Positions 54,230 through 62,945 of a DNA stretch of 64,000 nucleotides are shown here, piece after piece. How positions within the stretch are numbered: position 1 is the first letter of the stretch; every line of letters begins with the position of its first letter. A program made the translations under genes and the position numbers. Below the pieces are notes generated by a model. That model made no database searches and had not been told where the DNA came from. It saw only the letters and a list, made by a program, of their open reading frames with translations. Source of the DNA: Trueperella bernardiae. Its GTDB lineage: Bacteria > Actinomycetota > Actinomycetes > Actinomycetales > Actinomycetaceae. The DNA lies in contig NZ_LNIZ01000002.1 in assembly GCF_001469025.1 (NCBI RefSeq), forward strand, positions 186,001 through 250,000, read 5' to 3'.

Positions 54230-54685
54230 CTACTTGGCGATGAAGGTGACTTCCACTTCCACCGGCGCATCCAGCGGCAACACCGCAACTCCCACGGCGG
54301 AGCGGGTGTGCGCGCCGCCGTCGCCGAAGATCTTGCCCAGCAGCTCGGAGGCGCCGTTGATGACGCCGGGCTGACCAAAGAAGCCCGGGTCGGAGGCAAC
54401 GAAGCCGGTCACGTGCGACACACTCACCAGGTGATCCACCCCGCCGGCAGCGGACGCCGCCGCCGCGAGCGCGTTGAGCGCGCACTGTTTCGCCAGGTCG
54501 TAGGCCTGCTCGGCCGACACCGCCTGGCCTACCTTGCCCGTCACCAGCTCACCCTTGACGAAAGGGAGCTGGCCGGAGGTGCGCACCTCGTTGCCGACAC
54601 GCCGAGCCGGGATGTAGGCCGCAACTGGGGCGGCGACGTCGGGAAGCTCCAGGCCGAGCTCAGCCAGCGCCTGCGCGATGCTCAC
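54230..54685 (-). CDS. ridA: RidA/YjgF-family enamine/imine deaminase
   Basis: A 151-residue protein of the Rid family, which removes reactive enamines such as 2-aminoacrylate. GTG 54685 overlaps the stop of the DUF4177 gene (GTGA). Segments such as VRTSGQLPFVKGELVTGKVG and GVAVLPLDAPVEVEVTFIAK are typical of the variant found near whiB/crp in Actinobacteria (Rv3678c type). The expected catalytic arginine of classic RidA is not obvious, so the activity is uncertain. Confidence 0.9.
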   Translation of the reverse strand: MSIAQALAELGLELPDVAAPVAAYIPARRVGNEVRTSGQLPFVKGELVTGKVGQAVSAEQAYDLAKQCALNALAAAASAAGGVDHLVSVSHVTGFVASDPGFFGQPGVINGASELLGKIFGDGGAHTRSAVGVAVLPLDAPVEVEVTFIAK

Positions 54686-54837
54686 TCGACCGGCCTCTTC
54701 ATGTAGGCCACGGGGTTCGTGCCGTTCGGGCCGGGGATAACCGTGACAAGCTCGTAGCCGTCCTTCCCCCACGTATCAAGAATCTGCTTCGTGTTGTGCA
54801 TCAAGAGCGGTACAGTGACGTATTCCCAAGTAGTCAT
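54682..54837 (-). CDS. DUF4177 family small protein
   Basis: A 51-residue protein opening MTTWEYVTVPLLMHNTKQIL and containing WGKDGYELVTVIPGPNG, the DUF4177 pattern. It overlaps ridA by four bases. Such short proteins sit before ridA in several actinobacteria. TACGCT ends 6 nt before the ATG, though a GGAG lies in the same place. Function unknown. Confidence 0.88.
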   Translation of the reverse strand: MTTWEYVTVPLLMHNTKQILDTWGKDGYELVTVIPGPNGTNPVAYMKRPVE

Positions 54838-54910
54838 GGCTCCAGCGTAATGAGACGGGCGGGCACCGGCAAGGCATTCGATTGGGGGTGCTCTACCCGT
54901 TAAAGGCAAT

Positions 54911-54964
54911 TGGACGATGTCGGGGCCATCTGCGTAAAGGAGCAGATAGCCCCGACATCGTCCA
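54911..54964. repeat. Family A palindromic repeat, copy A6
   Basis: Arms 54911-54933 and 54942-54964 match at 22 of 23 positions around an 8-base loop. It lies between the crp and DUF4177 units. Confidence 0.85.
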
Positions 54965-54997
54965 GCTAAGCGAAATGCCCGAGCCGCCGGGCGGCGA

Positions 54998-55675
54998 CTA
55001 GTGGGCGCGGCGCTGCAGGCGCCCCACCTGGATGAGCAGCACGGCCCGGCCCTCGAGGCGGATCCAGCCGCGGGCCGTGAAGTCCGCCAGCGACTTATTC
55101 ACCGTCTCGCGCGACGCCCCCACGAGGTGCGCCAGCTCCTCTTGGGTCAGATCGTGGGCCACGTAGATGCCCTCGGGCGTGCGTTCGCCAAAGCGCTCGG
55201 CCAGGTCAAGCAGGGCCTTGGCCACGCGTCCGGGCACGTCGGAGAACACGAGGTCGGCCATCTGGTCGTTCGTGTTGCGCAGGCGGGTGGCGAGCTCGCG
55301 CAACATGGCCTTGGCCATCTTCGGGTGCTCGTCAATGTAGTTCATCATGTCCTTGTGGGACAGGTAAAGGAACTTTGACGGCGCAATCACCGTGACCGTG
55401 GAGGACCGCGCGCCCAGATCAAACAGTGAGAGCTCGCCAATGATCTCGCCCGGGCCGAGGATCGCGATGAGGTTCTCACGCCCGTCGTCGGAGGTGTGGG
55501 ACAGCTTCACCTTGCCTTCGACAATGACGTAGAGCCGATCGCCCGCGTCACCCTCGTGGAACAGGGACTCGCCACGCTTGAGGCTGGTCTCTGACATGAG
55601 AGCCATGAGGGAGTCGCGCTCGTCGTCCCCAAGCTCCTTGAAGAGTTCAACGTTGGCAAGGATGTTCGATTCCAT
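54998..55675 (-). CDS. Crp/Fnr-family global regulator (GlxR-like)
   Basis: A 225-residue regulator. The cyclic-nucleotide-binding domain ([21 protein letters not shown] and GPGEIIGELSLFDLGARSSTV with the conserved Glu and Arg of the cAMP pocket) precedes a long helix and the DNA-binding helix-turn-helix (LTQEELAHLVGASRETVNKSLADF). The sequence closely resembles actinobacterial GlxR/Crp. AAAGG precedes the start. It is divergent from nth, as in mycobacteria. A weak TGTGT-N6-TCATA site lies at 55757-55772 and might be autoregulatory. Confidence 0.94.
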   Translation of the reverse strand: MESNILANVELFKELGDDERDSLMALMSETSLKRGESLFHEGDAGDRLYVIVEGKVKLSHTSDDGRENLIAILGPGEIIGELSLFDLGARSSTVTVIAPSKFLYLSHKDMMNYIDEHPKMAKAMLRELATRLRNTNDQMADLVFSDVPGRVAKALLDLAERFGERTPEGIYVAHDLTQEELAHLVGASRETVNKSLADFTARGWIRLEGRAVLLIQVGRLQRRAH

Positions 55676-55866
55676 CCGCTTACCTTTCTACTTAAGTTTA
55701 CTGAGGTCTTCGTGACCATGCCGGTGGGCGGTCGGGGCCGCGCGGCGGGTCGGGCTTGTGTCCGAGGTCATACACACTACATCTTGCCATGCTAGCGCGC
55801 TATTCGCACGGTGTATACGGGGGTTTGTCGCGCTAATCTGGTCTTACGCCGCCGATGGAGGTTGAC

Positions 55867-56502
55867 ATGATGGAACCCGGCTCGCCCGAGCAGGTCACGG
55901 AAATCCTGGGGCGCCTTGCCGCCCTCTATCCCGACGCCGCCTGCGAACTTGACTTCACCACCCCCTTCGAGCTGCTGGTCGCCACGATTCTCTCGGCCCA
56001 GACCACCGACGTGCGGGTCAACCAGGTGACCCCCGAACTATTCGCCCGCTTCCCCGGCCCGGAGGCCCTGGCCGGCGCCAGTATCTCCGAGCTGGAGGAG
56101 ATCCTGCGCCCGCTCGGCTTCTTTCGGGCCAAGGCCAAGTCGCTTTCGCGCCTGGGCGGGGCGTTGCTCGAGGCCCACGACGGCGTCGTGCCCGGAACGC
56201 TAGAAGAACTGGTGAGGTTGCCGGGGGTGGGGCGGAAGACGGCGAACGTGGTGCTCGGCAACGCCTTCGGCGTGCCCGGGATTACGGTGGACACGCACGT
56301 GGGCCGGCTGACCCGGCGATGGGGGTGGACGCAGCAGACCGACGCCGTCAAAGCCGAGCGCGAGCTGATGGAGATCATGCCGCGCGAGGACTGGACCATG
56401 GATTGCCACCGCATCATCTTCCACGGGCGGCGGGTGTGCCACGCCCGCCGCCCGGAGTGTGGGGCGTGTGCGCTGGCGGACATCTGCCCGTCGGCAGAAT
56501 AG
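55867..56502 (+). CDS. nth: Endonuclease III
   Basis: A DNA glycosylase/AP lyase of 211 residues that removes oxidised pyrimidines. It has the helix-hairpin-helix [17 protein letters not shown] with the catalytic Lys (about residue 117), the catalytic Asp in [10 protein letters not shown], and an iron-sulfur cluster formed by [20 protein letters not shown] 55867 is chosen because GGAGG lies 5-6 nt upstream; ATG 55855 lacks a site and ATG 55870 is also possible. It is divergent from the Crp-like gene. Confidence 0.95.
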   Translation: MMEPGSPEQVTEILGRLAALYPDAACELDFTTPFELLVATILSAQTTDVRVNQVTPELFARFPGPEALAGASISELEEILRPLGFFRAKAKSLSRLGGALLEAHDGVVPGTLEELVRLPGVGRKTANVVLGNAFGVPGITVDTHVGRLTRRWGWTQQTDAVKAERELMEIMPREDWTMDCHRIIFHGRRVCHARRPECGACALADICPSAE

Positions 56503-56539
56503 GGCCCAGCCGCCGGGTCGGTAGAGTAACCGGGCAAAC

Positions 56540-56604
56540 GTCAGGACTCTGAGAGTTTTCGTCGGCAAAAGAGGCCGTTTTGGCCTCAGGGTCCTGACAA
56601 TTGA
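56540..56604. repeat. Family B palindromic repeat, copy B6
   Basis: GTCAGGACTCTGAG pairs with CTCAGGGTCCTGAC (13 of 14), with core AGTTTTCGTCGGCAAAAGAG. Nearest in sequence to copy B5. The stretch 56605-56721 holds nothing else seen. Confidence 0.8.
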
Positions 56605-56721
56605 CGGGGCGCCGCCGAGCCAATCGGGCAAAACGGAACAACCGCCCCTGGCTAAGCCGAGCAATTCTAGACAAATCGGACATTGCGGCCCGCCGGTGCG
56701 CCGATCCCACCCGGAAAGCAG

Positions 56722-57633
56722 CTACTCGAGCCCCTGAAGGAAGTCCAGTAGCAGGCGCGTGGTGGTCTCGGGCTGTTCCTCGGCCACGAAATGCCCGGCC
56801 CCGGCCACTCGCACCTTGTGGTACGGCCCGGTGGAGAACTCGAGGTCCTTATCCCAGGCGCGGTCGGGGAGGAGGGGGTCGGCCTCGCCCCGGATCGCGA
56901 GCACGGGGATGTGCACGGAGTTCGCGGAGGCGCGCAGGTAGGTGCGCCCGGTGGCGCTGCGCTGCGAGTTCCACGTCCACCGCAGCTGGTTGATGGCGAT
57001 CTTCGCCGCGCCGGGCAGTTGCAGGGCCTGGGTGTAGATGTCGGACTGGCTGGAGGCGCCGTTGTTGCCGGAGGCGGACCACTCGGTGAGCAGTGATCGC
57101 ACCACGGACTCCTTGGCCAGGTTGCGCCCTGAAATGGGGGTGAGCACGAAGGTGAGCACGTGCCGCCACGTCCGCAACGTGACATGCATGCCCAGCCGGT
57201 GGAGGGTGCGCGGGTGCGGGGAGGAAATGGTGACGAGCCCGGCGAAGAGATCCTGCTCCATTGACACCGCGCTCCACGCCAGCGCCCCGCCGCGCCCATG
57301 CCCGACGACGACCGCCCTGCGCGCCCCGAGCGCCCGCACGATCGCCACGAGGTCGGAGGCGAGGGTGAGCCCGTCTTCGGAGTCGGGGGTCTTATCGGAG
57401 CCGCCGATCCCGCGCTGGTCAATGGCTACCACGTGGTAGCCGGCGGCGTGCAGTGGCTCGATCTGGTTGCGCCACGCCCACCAATACTGGGGAAACCCGT
57501 GGACGAGCAGCACGAGCGGCTTGTCGGGGTTGTGGGAGCCGGCGATCGCGGCGTGGAACTGGGCGCCGTTGGCGCGGATGTATTCGTGGCGCCAGGGGCC
57601 GGGGAGGGTGATGCAGGTGGTGTCGGCGGGCAT
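56722..57633 (-). CDS. Alpha/beta hydrolase, epoxide-hydrolase-like (EphE type)
   Basis: A 303-residue hydrolase. VLLVHGFPQYWWAWRNQI carries the HGFP motif, VVAIDQRGIGGSDKT the conserved loop, and VVVGHGRGGALAW the nucleophile elbow, which here reads GHGRGG (Arg at the usual nucleophile position of epoxide hydrolases, normally Asp). The histidine is in GAGHFVAEEQPE. The missing acidic nucleophile questions catalytic activity. The ATG overlaps the stop of the upstream membrane protein (TAATG). In mycobacteria EphE occupies the same place. Confidence 0.85.
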   Translation of the reverse strand: MPADTTCITLPGPWRHEYIRANGAQFHAAIAGSHNPDKPLVLLVHGFPQYWWAWRNQIEPLHAAGYHVVAIDQRGIGGSDKTPDSEDGLTLASDLVAIVRALGARRAVVVGHGRGGALAWSAVSMEQDLFAGLVTISSPHPRTLHRLGMHVTLRTWRHVLTFVLTPISGRNLAKESVVRSLLTEWSASGNNGASSQSDIYTQALQLPGAAKIAINQLRWTWNSQRSATGRTYLRASANSVHIPVLAIRGEADPLLPDRAWDKDLEFSTGPYHKVRVAGAGHFVAEEQPETTTRLLLDFLQGLE

Positions 57634-58895
57634 TAGGAATCGCGAAGGAGTAGGTTGCGGCGGGTGACGGTGGTGCCGAAGGCCTGGCCGCGGCGTCGTG
57701 CGCCGTGCGAGACGATGCCCGTGAGCAGCAGCAGCGCGCCGAAGACGGCGATGCGGCCGGTGGCGAGGTCGTTGCCGAGGTGGTAGACGACGTTGCCGGT
57801 AAATGCGTTGTAGCCGCCGATCGCGTTCGACAGCCGCTCCACCACGTCCTGTGCGAACTTCGGGGCGCCGAGCGCGCCGGCCCCCGCGAGCAGGACGAGC
57901 GTGCCGATCACGTTCGCGCCCAACGACGACGCCCGGGCCATCCACCAAATAATTCCCGCGACGACGACGCCGCCCGCCAGCTCCAGCAACGGCATGAGCT
58001 GCGGGGAGCCGGTCATCCACGGGTTGTCGGGGACGATCGCGAGGCGAGCCCCGGCGTCGGCGATGAGGTACCAGGCCGCGGGCACAAGCAGCAGGGTGAG
58101 TAGGAGGGCGCCGGTGTGGGTGAGGCCGCGGCCCTTGGGGGCGTCGGGGATTCTGTCGGCGAGGACGGTGTCGCCCGGGTCGGCGGACCAGCGCTCGCGG
58201 CGCTCTTCGGCGTCGGCGGAGCTGGCGGCGGTCATGAACGCCGGCGCGGCGGGGGAGTCCGGGGTGGGCTGCTCGACGGCGGTGTCCGGGCTGGCCGGGG
58301 AGCTCGCGTATGGTTCGTAGGAATCGCCGAAGGTGGCCGCGCTCATGACGGAGGTGCGCGTGGGGCCGCGCGGGGCGTCGGGGGTGGAGGATGCGGGATC
58401 GTCGGAGGTTTCGGAGCTCAGCGGGCCGAAGCCGCGGGGGCTGGAATCGGAGTCGGTGCTGGCGGGCGAGTCGGCGCGGGCCGGGCCATCAGCTCGGCCC
58501 TCAGTGGAATCGGCGGCCGGGCCCTCGGCCCAGCCCTCGGCGGGCGTGGCATCCTTGGCGGGCGCCCCACCCTCAGTCGGCTCAGCGCCCTTGGCCGGCG
58601 CATCAGACGACCAGCCGTTCCCCTCGTCGCGACCAGGTGCCAGCGGGTCCGCCTCCCATGTCCCCTCGGTGCCGGCCTCGTTGTGCGCGGGGAACTCGGG
58701 CTCCACCGACCCGGTGAAGCGGTGCGGCAGGCCGTCGTTGGCGAAGCTGCCCAGTGTGGGTTCGGCCTTGCCGGGCTCGGCGGCGGGTGCGGGGGCGGGG
58801 GCGGCGGCGCGGTCGTCGAGCGGCTCGAGGATCGAATCCTCGTCGTCGAAGGGCCGGCGCGAGTTGGAGTTGTAGGGGTCGGTAGGCGTTGACAC
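57633..58895 (-). CDS. Membrane protein with long Ala/Pro/Ser-rich acidic N-terminus
   Basis: A 420-residue protein. The first 260 residues are low-complexity and acidic (Ala, Pro, Ser, Glu, Asp), probably disordered and cytoplasmic. Four hydrophobic helices follow (GALLLTLLLVPAAWYLIAD, LLELAGGVVVAGIIWWMA, VIGTLVLLAGAGALGA, IAVFGALLLLTGIVSHG). The start is the GTG at 58895 behind AAGGAG. In mycobacteria the protease MarP lies at this place, but no serine protease motif is present here. No function is recognised. Confidence 0.78.
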   Translation of the reverse strand: MSTPTDPYNSNSRRPFDDEDSILEPLDDRAAAPAPAPAAEPGKAEPTLGSFANDGLPHRFTGSVEPEFPAHNEAGTEGTWEADPLAPGRDEGNGWSSDAPAKGAEPTEGGAPAKDATPAEGWAEGPAADSTEGRADGPARADSPASTDSDSSPRGFGPLSSETSDDPASSTPDAPRGPTRTSVMSAATFGDSYEPYASSPASPDTAVEQPTPDSPAAPAFMTAASSADAEERRERWSADPGDTVLADRIPDAPKGRGLTHTGALLLTLLLVPAAWYLIADAGARLAIVPDNPWMTGSPQLMPLLELAGGVVVAGIIWWMARASSLGANVIGTLVLLAGAGALGAPKFAQDVVERLSNAIGGYNAFTGNVVYHLGNDLATGRIAVFGALLLLTGIVSHGARRRGQAFGTTVTRRNLLLRDS

Positions 58896-59045
58896 GTTGT
58901 TCTCCTTCTACTTCTTGCTCCAGCGTAACGACAAAGAGCGGCGATAAGCCAGAACTTGTCGGCGTGCCTGTGTGGAAAACGCAAAACTATCCACAGTTGC
59001 GCCGCCGGGGCGCCGCACCCGCGCCGGATTCGCAAGACTGCCGGC

Positions 59046-60011
59046 ATGGAGAACATGCATTCAGTGGTGTACACCGGCACGGATCGGACCGTGGGCGACG
59101 AGCTGGCGCGGCTCGCGGACCTCGTGGGGATTGATTTTGCGCGCCTGCGCGCCCCCGCGGTGCTCATGTTCGACGACGCCGACGCCCCCGGCCAGGTCGA
59201 GGCCCACTTCCACGAGATGTTCGCGCCCTACTTCCCGCGCGGCCGGGTGCGCCTGGATCCGCACGAGTCCGCGGATGTGCTCGAGCTCATGGCCGCCGTG
59301 GGGTTGACGATGCGGGGGCGGGTGATCGGGGTCGTGGGCGCGCATGGTGGGGCCGGGGCGTCGACGATTGCGGCCTGGCTGGCGCGGCTGATTGCGGTGG
59401 AGGACGACTGCGCGCTTGTTGACGTGAATCCGGCGTCGGTGGGGATTGACCACCTGCTCGCGATCGACGCCGAACCCGGCAAGCGCTGGGCGGACCTGGC
59501 CGGAGACGGCGCGATCCTGGCCGGGCGCCTTAACCGGGTGCTGCCGCGCTGGCAGGATGTACGCGTGGTCTCCGCCGACGACCGGGGCGGGGTTCCCGAT
59601 GCCGCAGCCGCGACCCGCGTCATCAGCGCGCTCGCGCAAACGCATGCGTGGACGGTGCTCGACCTGCCGGTCGCGGCCGGGATGGCGGGCAGTGAGTGGC
59701 ACGGGCTACTCGATTGGTGCGACGTGGTGCTGCTGGTGACGAGGCCCGACGCCGTCGCCCTGGCCCACGCTCGCGCCCGCCGAGACCATATCGGGCGGCA
59801 GATGGTGGCGGTGGGCAACACGGTGGGATCAAAGATGGAGGCCGCCCACCTGGCCGGTGCAATCGGCGTGCCGGCGATGTTTTCCGTGCGGACCTTGCGC
59901 GGCACCCGCGGCGATCTCGACCACGGCGTCACCCCCGGCGACCGCAAACGCTCCGGCGCCGAACGGGACCTGCGCGCCCTGTGGGAGCACGTGCTGGAGG
60001 TGACGGCATGA
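59046..60011 (+). CDS. Septum-site-determining-like (Ssd/CpaE-type) P-loop ATPase
   Basis: A 321-residue MinD/ParA-like protein. After an N-terminal pseudo-receiver (about 100 residues) comes the deviant Walker A GVVGAHGGAGASTIAAWLARL (lysine replaced: GGAGAS), then VDVNPASVGIDHLL and a later VLDLPVAAG. This matches actinobacterial Ssd (Rv3660c), placed before the Tad genes and thought to help localise the system. Lack of the Walker lysine suggests weak or no ATP hydrolysis. Its stop overlaps the tadA start (ATGA). Confidence 0.88.
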   Translation: MENMHSVVYTGTDRTVGDELARLADLVGIDFARLRAPAVLMFDDADAPGQVEAHFHEMFAPYFPRGRVRLDPHESADVLELMAAVGLTMRGRVIGVVGAHGGAGASTIAAWLARLIAVEDDCALVDVNPASVGIDHLLAIDAEPGKRWADLAGDGAILAGRLNRVLPRWQDVRVVSADDRGGVPDAAAATRVISALAQTHAWTVLDLPVAAGMAGSEWHGLLDWCDVVLLVTRPDAVALAHARARRDHIGRQMVAVGNTVGSKMEAAHLAGAIGVPAMFSVRTLRGTRGDLDHGVTPGDRKRSGAERDLRALWEHVLEVTA

Positions 60012-61162
60012 ACCTCGATCCGGCCCAGCTGGCGGGGATTCGGCGGCGGCTCGCGGCGGGGGAGAACCTGCGCGGGGCGCTTGCAGCGGTTCCCGGCGCG
60101 ATCTTCACGGCCGACGTCGCGGCCCTGGACGCGCAGGTGCGCCGCGAACTCATCGGGGCCGGGCCCATCATCGCCCCGCTGCTGGAGGACGCGGAGGTGA
60201 CGGACGTTGTCGTGAACGGGGTGGAAGTGTGGGCCGACCGCGGGCAGGGCATGGAAAAGGTGGCGGCCGAGCTGGAGGGCGAGGAGGCGACGCGGGCGTT
60301 GGCGGTGAGGCTGGCGGCGTCCTGCGGGCAACGCCTGGACGACGCGAGCCCGATCGTGGACGGCACGTTCCCCTCCGGCGTGCGATTGCACGCGGTGATT
60401 CCGCCGCTGTCGGCCGAGGGCACGCTCATTTCCCTGCGCACGCACCGCGCCCGCGTGCTCACCCTGGACGAGCTGGAGGCGGGCGGCTCGGTGGAGGCCG
60501 AGGTGGGGCGGGTGGTGCGCGCGCTGGTGGAGCGGCGGGCGAACGTGCTGATCTCGGGGGCCACGGGCGCGGGCAAGACGACGTTCCTCAACGCCATGCT
60601 GTCGCTGATCGGAGCCGAGCAGCGGATTTTGGTGATTGAGGAGTCGGCGGAATTGCGGCCCGACCACCCGCACGTCGTGCACCTGCAGGTGCGCAAAGCT
60701 AACGTGCAGGGCGCGGGCGAGGTGACGATGAGCGACCTCGTGCGCGCCGCGATGCGCATGCGCCCCGACCGGATCGTGCTCGGCGAATGCCGTGGCGCCG
60801 AGGTGCGCGACGTGCTCGGCGCGCTCAACACCGGCCACGAGGGCGGGTGGGCCACGATCCACGCCAACTCGACCGCGGACATCCCCGCTCGGCTCGTGGC
60901 GCTCGGCACGCTGGCCGGTATGAACGAGGTCACGGTCGCCGCGCAGGCCGCCTCCGCGCTCGACGCCGCCATCCACGTCCGCCGGCTTGGCGGGCGCCGC
61001 TTCGTGTCCGAAATCTCCGTGTTCGCGCGCCGAGGTGGGGAGCTGTTCGCGCCGGTCGCGATGCGGGTGGACCGGCCCGGCGGATGCGTCACGCACGACG
61101 ACGGGTGGGCGGCCCTGGCCCAAAGGCTTGGGTTGGAGCCGGGGGCGGGGGTCGGGCGGTGA
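60008..61162 (+). CDS. tadA: Tad secretion ATPase TadA/CpaF
   Basis: A 384-residue type II/IV secretion ATPase driving assembly of Flp/Tad pili. The N-terminal domain leads to ISGATGAGKTTFLNAMLSL (Walker A, about residue 185), LVIEESAELRP, the Walker B area RMRPDRIVLGECRGAEV and the His box GHEGGWATIHANS. ATG 60008 overlaps the ssd-like stop, and the stop overlaps the tadB start (GTGA). All five genes to 62415 are therefore tightly coupled. Confidence 0.94.
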   Translation: MNLDPAQLAGIRRRLAAGENLRGALAAVPGAIFTADVAALDAQVRRELIGAGPIIAPLLEDAEVTDVVVNGVEVWADRGQGMEKVAAELEGEEATRALAVRLAASCGQRLDDASPIVDGTFPSGVRLHAVIPPLSAEGTLISLRTHRARVLTLDELEAGGSVEAEVGRVVRALVERRANVLISGATGAGKTTFLNAMLSLIGAEQRILVIEESAELRPDHPHVVHLQVRKANVQGAGEVTMSDLVRAAMRMRPDRIVLGECRGAEVRDVLGALNTGHEGGWATIHANSTADIPARLVALGTLAGMNEVTVAAQAASALDAAIHVRRLGGRRFVSEISVFARRGGELFAPVAMRVDRPGGCVTHDDGWAALAQRLGLEPGAGVGR

Positions 61163-61821
61163 TCTGGTTCGGCGTGCTCCTGCTGGTCACCTTCGTCACC
61201 GTGCCGCGCCGGAGCGTGGAGCGAAAGTTGCGCGGGCGGCGTCGCCCGGAAAAACAGCCCCGGCCGGTGATGGACATGGGCGCGATCGTGACGGAGGTGG
61301 CGACGCGGCTGCGGTCGGGGTCGAGCCCGGAGCGGGCGTGGGCGCAGACGCTGCAACACGCAGGGCTCGAAGTGGACGACCCCGTTCTCGGCGACGACGG
61401 CGTCCCCCTCGCGCTGCGCGGGCTCGAGCGCATGGGCTGGTGGGAGCGGCGTAAAGTGGGCGTGACCGACGTGGCGCTACACACCCTGCCCGCCACGTAC
61501 GCCGTGTGCGTGATGAGTTTCCGCACGGGCGCGCCGATGGCCGACGTGTTGGAGGCGTGCGCGGCAGGGATCACCGAGTCGGGGGAGGCGAAGAACGCGC
61601 GCGAGGTGGCGCTGGCCGGCCCGCGCACGTCCGCCCGCATGCTCGCGGGGCTGCCGGCGATCGGGATTGCGTTGGGGTACGTCATGGGCGCGGACCCGCT
61701 GGGCTTCCTATTCACGACGACGCTCGGGCGCCTCGCACTCGTAACAGGGCTGAGCTTTGAGGTGGCGGGGCTGATGTGGACTGCGCGGATGGTGGCGCGG
61801 GCGCGGGTAGAGGAGGAATAG
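61159..61821 (+). CDS. tadB: Tad inner-membrane protein TadB
   Basis: A 220-residue membrane protein of the GspF/TadB type. GTG 61159 overlaps the tadA stop. One helix opens it (VIWFGVLLLVTFVTVP), a cytoplasmic part contains LRSGSSPERAWAQTLQ, and two helices close it (LAGLPAIGIALGYVMG, ALVTGLSFEVAGLMWTA). It is shorter than proteobacterial TadB, as usual in actinobacteria. It ends directly before tadC. Confidence 0.85.
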   Translation: MIWFGVLLLVTFVTVPRRSVERKLRGRRRPEKQPRPVMDMGAIVTEVATRLRSGSSPERAWAQTLQHAGLEVDDPVLGDDGVPLALRGLERMGWWERRKVGVTDVALHTLPATYAVCVMSFRTGAPMADVLEACAAGITESGEAKNAREVALAGPRTSARMLAGLPAIGIALGYVMGADPLGFLFTTTLGRLALVTGLSFEVAGLMWTARMVARARVEEE

Positions 61822-62415
61822 GTGCTGGGGCTAATGGTGGTTGCGGCGGTGCTCGCGGTGGTGTGGATGCCGTGGAGGGTGTCGGGAGGAGGCGCTGGCT
61901 CGAGCGGGGCTGGGGCCGCGGGCTCGGGGCTGGCGCGGGTGCGCGAGCGGGTGGCCCGCGTCGTGGGCAAGGCCGGGGTGCTCGGCAAGAGGGCGCACGA
62001 GCCGGTGGACATGGCCGTCGTGCTGGATCTGGCGGCGGCGGCGCTGGGGTCGGGGTTGTCGATCCCGGGGACGCTCAAGGCGCTCGACGCGGCGATCGGC
62101 GGGGCCGCGCGCACGCAGACCGCGAACCTGCTGCTCATGGGGGCCACCTGGGAGGAAGCCTGGGAGGACCTACACCGCGACCGACTCCGCGACGCCCTCC
62201 GCGCCGCCTGGACCGACGGAGCCGCGCCCGTGCCACTCATTCAGCGCAGTGCTCAGAGCCTGCGCCTGCAGCGCCAGCGTAATGCGAAGGAGGCCGCGGC
62301 CCGGCTGGGCGCGCGGCTAGTGATGCCGCTTGGGTTGTGCTTCCTGCCCGCGTTCATCCTGCTGGGCATCGTGCCGGTGGTGGCGGGCGCGGCGGGGCGC
62401 CTGTTCGGGCTTTAG
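61822..62415 (+). CDS. tadC: Tad inner-membrane protein TadC
   Basis: A 197-residue partner of TadB. GTG 61822 directly follows the tadB stop. LDLAAAALGSGLSIPGTLKALD is the GspF-domain pattern and the end has two helices (LVMPLGLCFLPAFILLGIVPVVAGA). A D repeat and about 190 further bases separate it from the pilin gene, so the pilin group may be transcribed separately. Confidence 0.85.
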   Translation: MLGLMVVAAVLAVVWMPWRVSGGGAGSSGAGAAGSGLARVRERVARVVGKAGVLGKRAHEPVDMAVVLDLAAAALGSGLSIPGTLKALDAAIGGAARTQTANLLLMGATWEEAWEDLHRDRLRDALRAAWTDGAAPVPLIQRSAQSLRLQRQRNAKEAAARLGARLVMPLGLCFLPAFILLGIVPVVAGAAGRLFGL

Positions 62416-62437
62416 CCGGCCGTATACCCGGCTGACC

Positions 62438-62513
62438 CGTCAGAAGTCGTGAGTATGCCGGCTGGCGGTGTGTATGGGGCGTTGGTGAGTCTTATTTTCA
62501 CGAGTGGTGTCGG
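62438..62513. repeat. Family D palindromic repeat, copy D5
   Basis: CGTCAGAAGTCGTGAGTATG ... TTTTCACGAGTGGTGTCGGG. GGATTATCGGCG appears about 95 nt later (62605-62616), so a decayed composite D/E unit may span to about 62625. No gene is seen between 62416 and 62705. Confidence 0.65.
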
Positions 62514-62705
62514 GTGTGCCGGGTAGCTGGCTTTGACGGCGCCCGGCGACGGGGCGGGGGCGAACTATCCACAGCGAAGCTCCCGGGAGGGCTATTCACT
62601 TTTGGGGATTATCGGCGTTTCCAGATTTTGCGATTGATGAGACTGGAGATGTCACACACCGTGACGGCCCCACACGGGGGCATCCAACACGAGAGAGGAA
62701 AAACA

Positions 62706-62882
62706 ATGAAGGCAAAGAAGTTTCTGACTCCGCAGGCTGAGTCGGGCATGGTGTCGGCGGAGTACGCGGTCGGTACGGTAGCGACCACGTCCATCGCGGG
62801 GATCTTGATCTGGCTGGTCCAGCAGGACTGGTTCCGCGAGGGCATCGCGGCGATCTTCAGGCTCATTTTCAAGTACGCCTAG
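62706..62882 (+). CDS. DUF4244 Flp-type pilin-like protein
   Basis: A 58-residue protein with a short basic leader, then AESGMVSAEYAVGTVATTSIAGILIWLV. The Gly-Met/Glu arrangement and single hydrophobic helix resemble Flp pilins; the family is DUF4244, which sits in actinobacterial Tad loci. ATG 62706 follows GAGAGGAAAA. It is the likely major pilin subunit. No prepilin peptidase lies in the window. Confidence 0.9.
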   Translation: MKAKKFLTPQAESGMVSAEYAVGTVATTSIAGILIWLVQQDWFREGIAAIFRLIFKYA

Positions 62883-62945
62883 CCGTTCGGCGGGTGGGGC
62901 GAACCCCACCCGCCGAACCCGGTCATAGGGAAAGGAGGGAACGAG

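Noticed and set aside
55757-55772. GlxR binding site before the crp gene
   Set aside because: TGTGT-N6-TCATA matches the TGTGA-N6-TCACA consensus only in part, so it is mentioned in the gene entry but not called as a feature.
59228-61123. A 631-residue minus-strand frame over the ssd-tadA genes
   Set aside because: Composition is that of a codon-position shadow (many His, Arg, Gly); both plus-strand genes have clear motifs.
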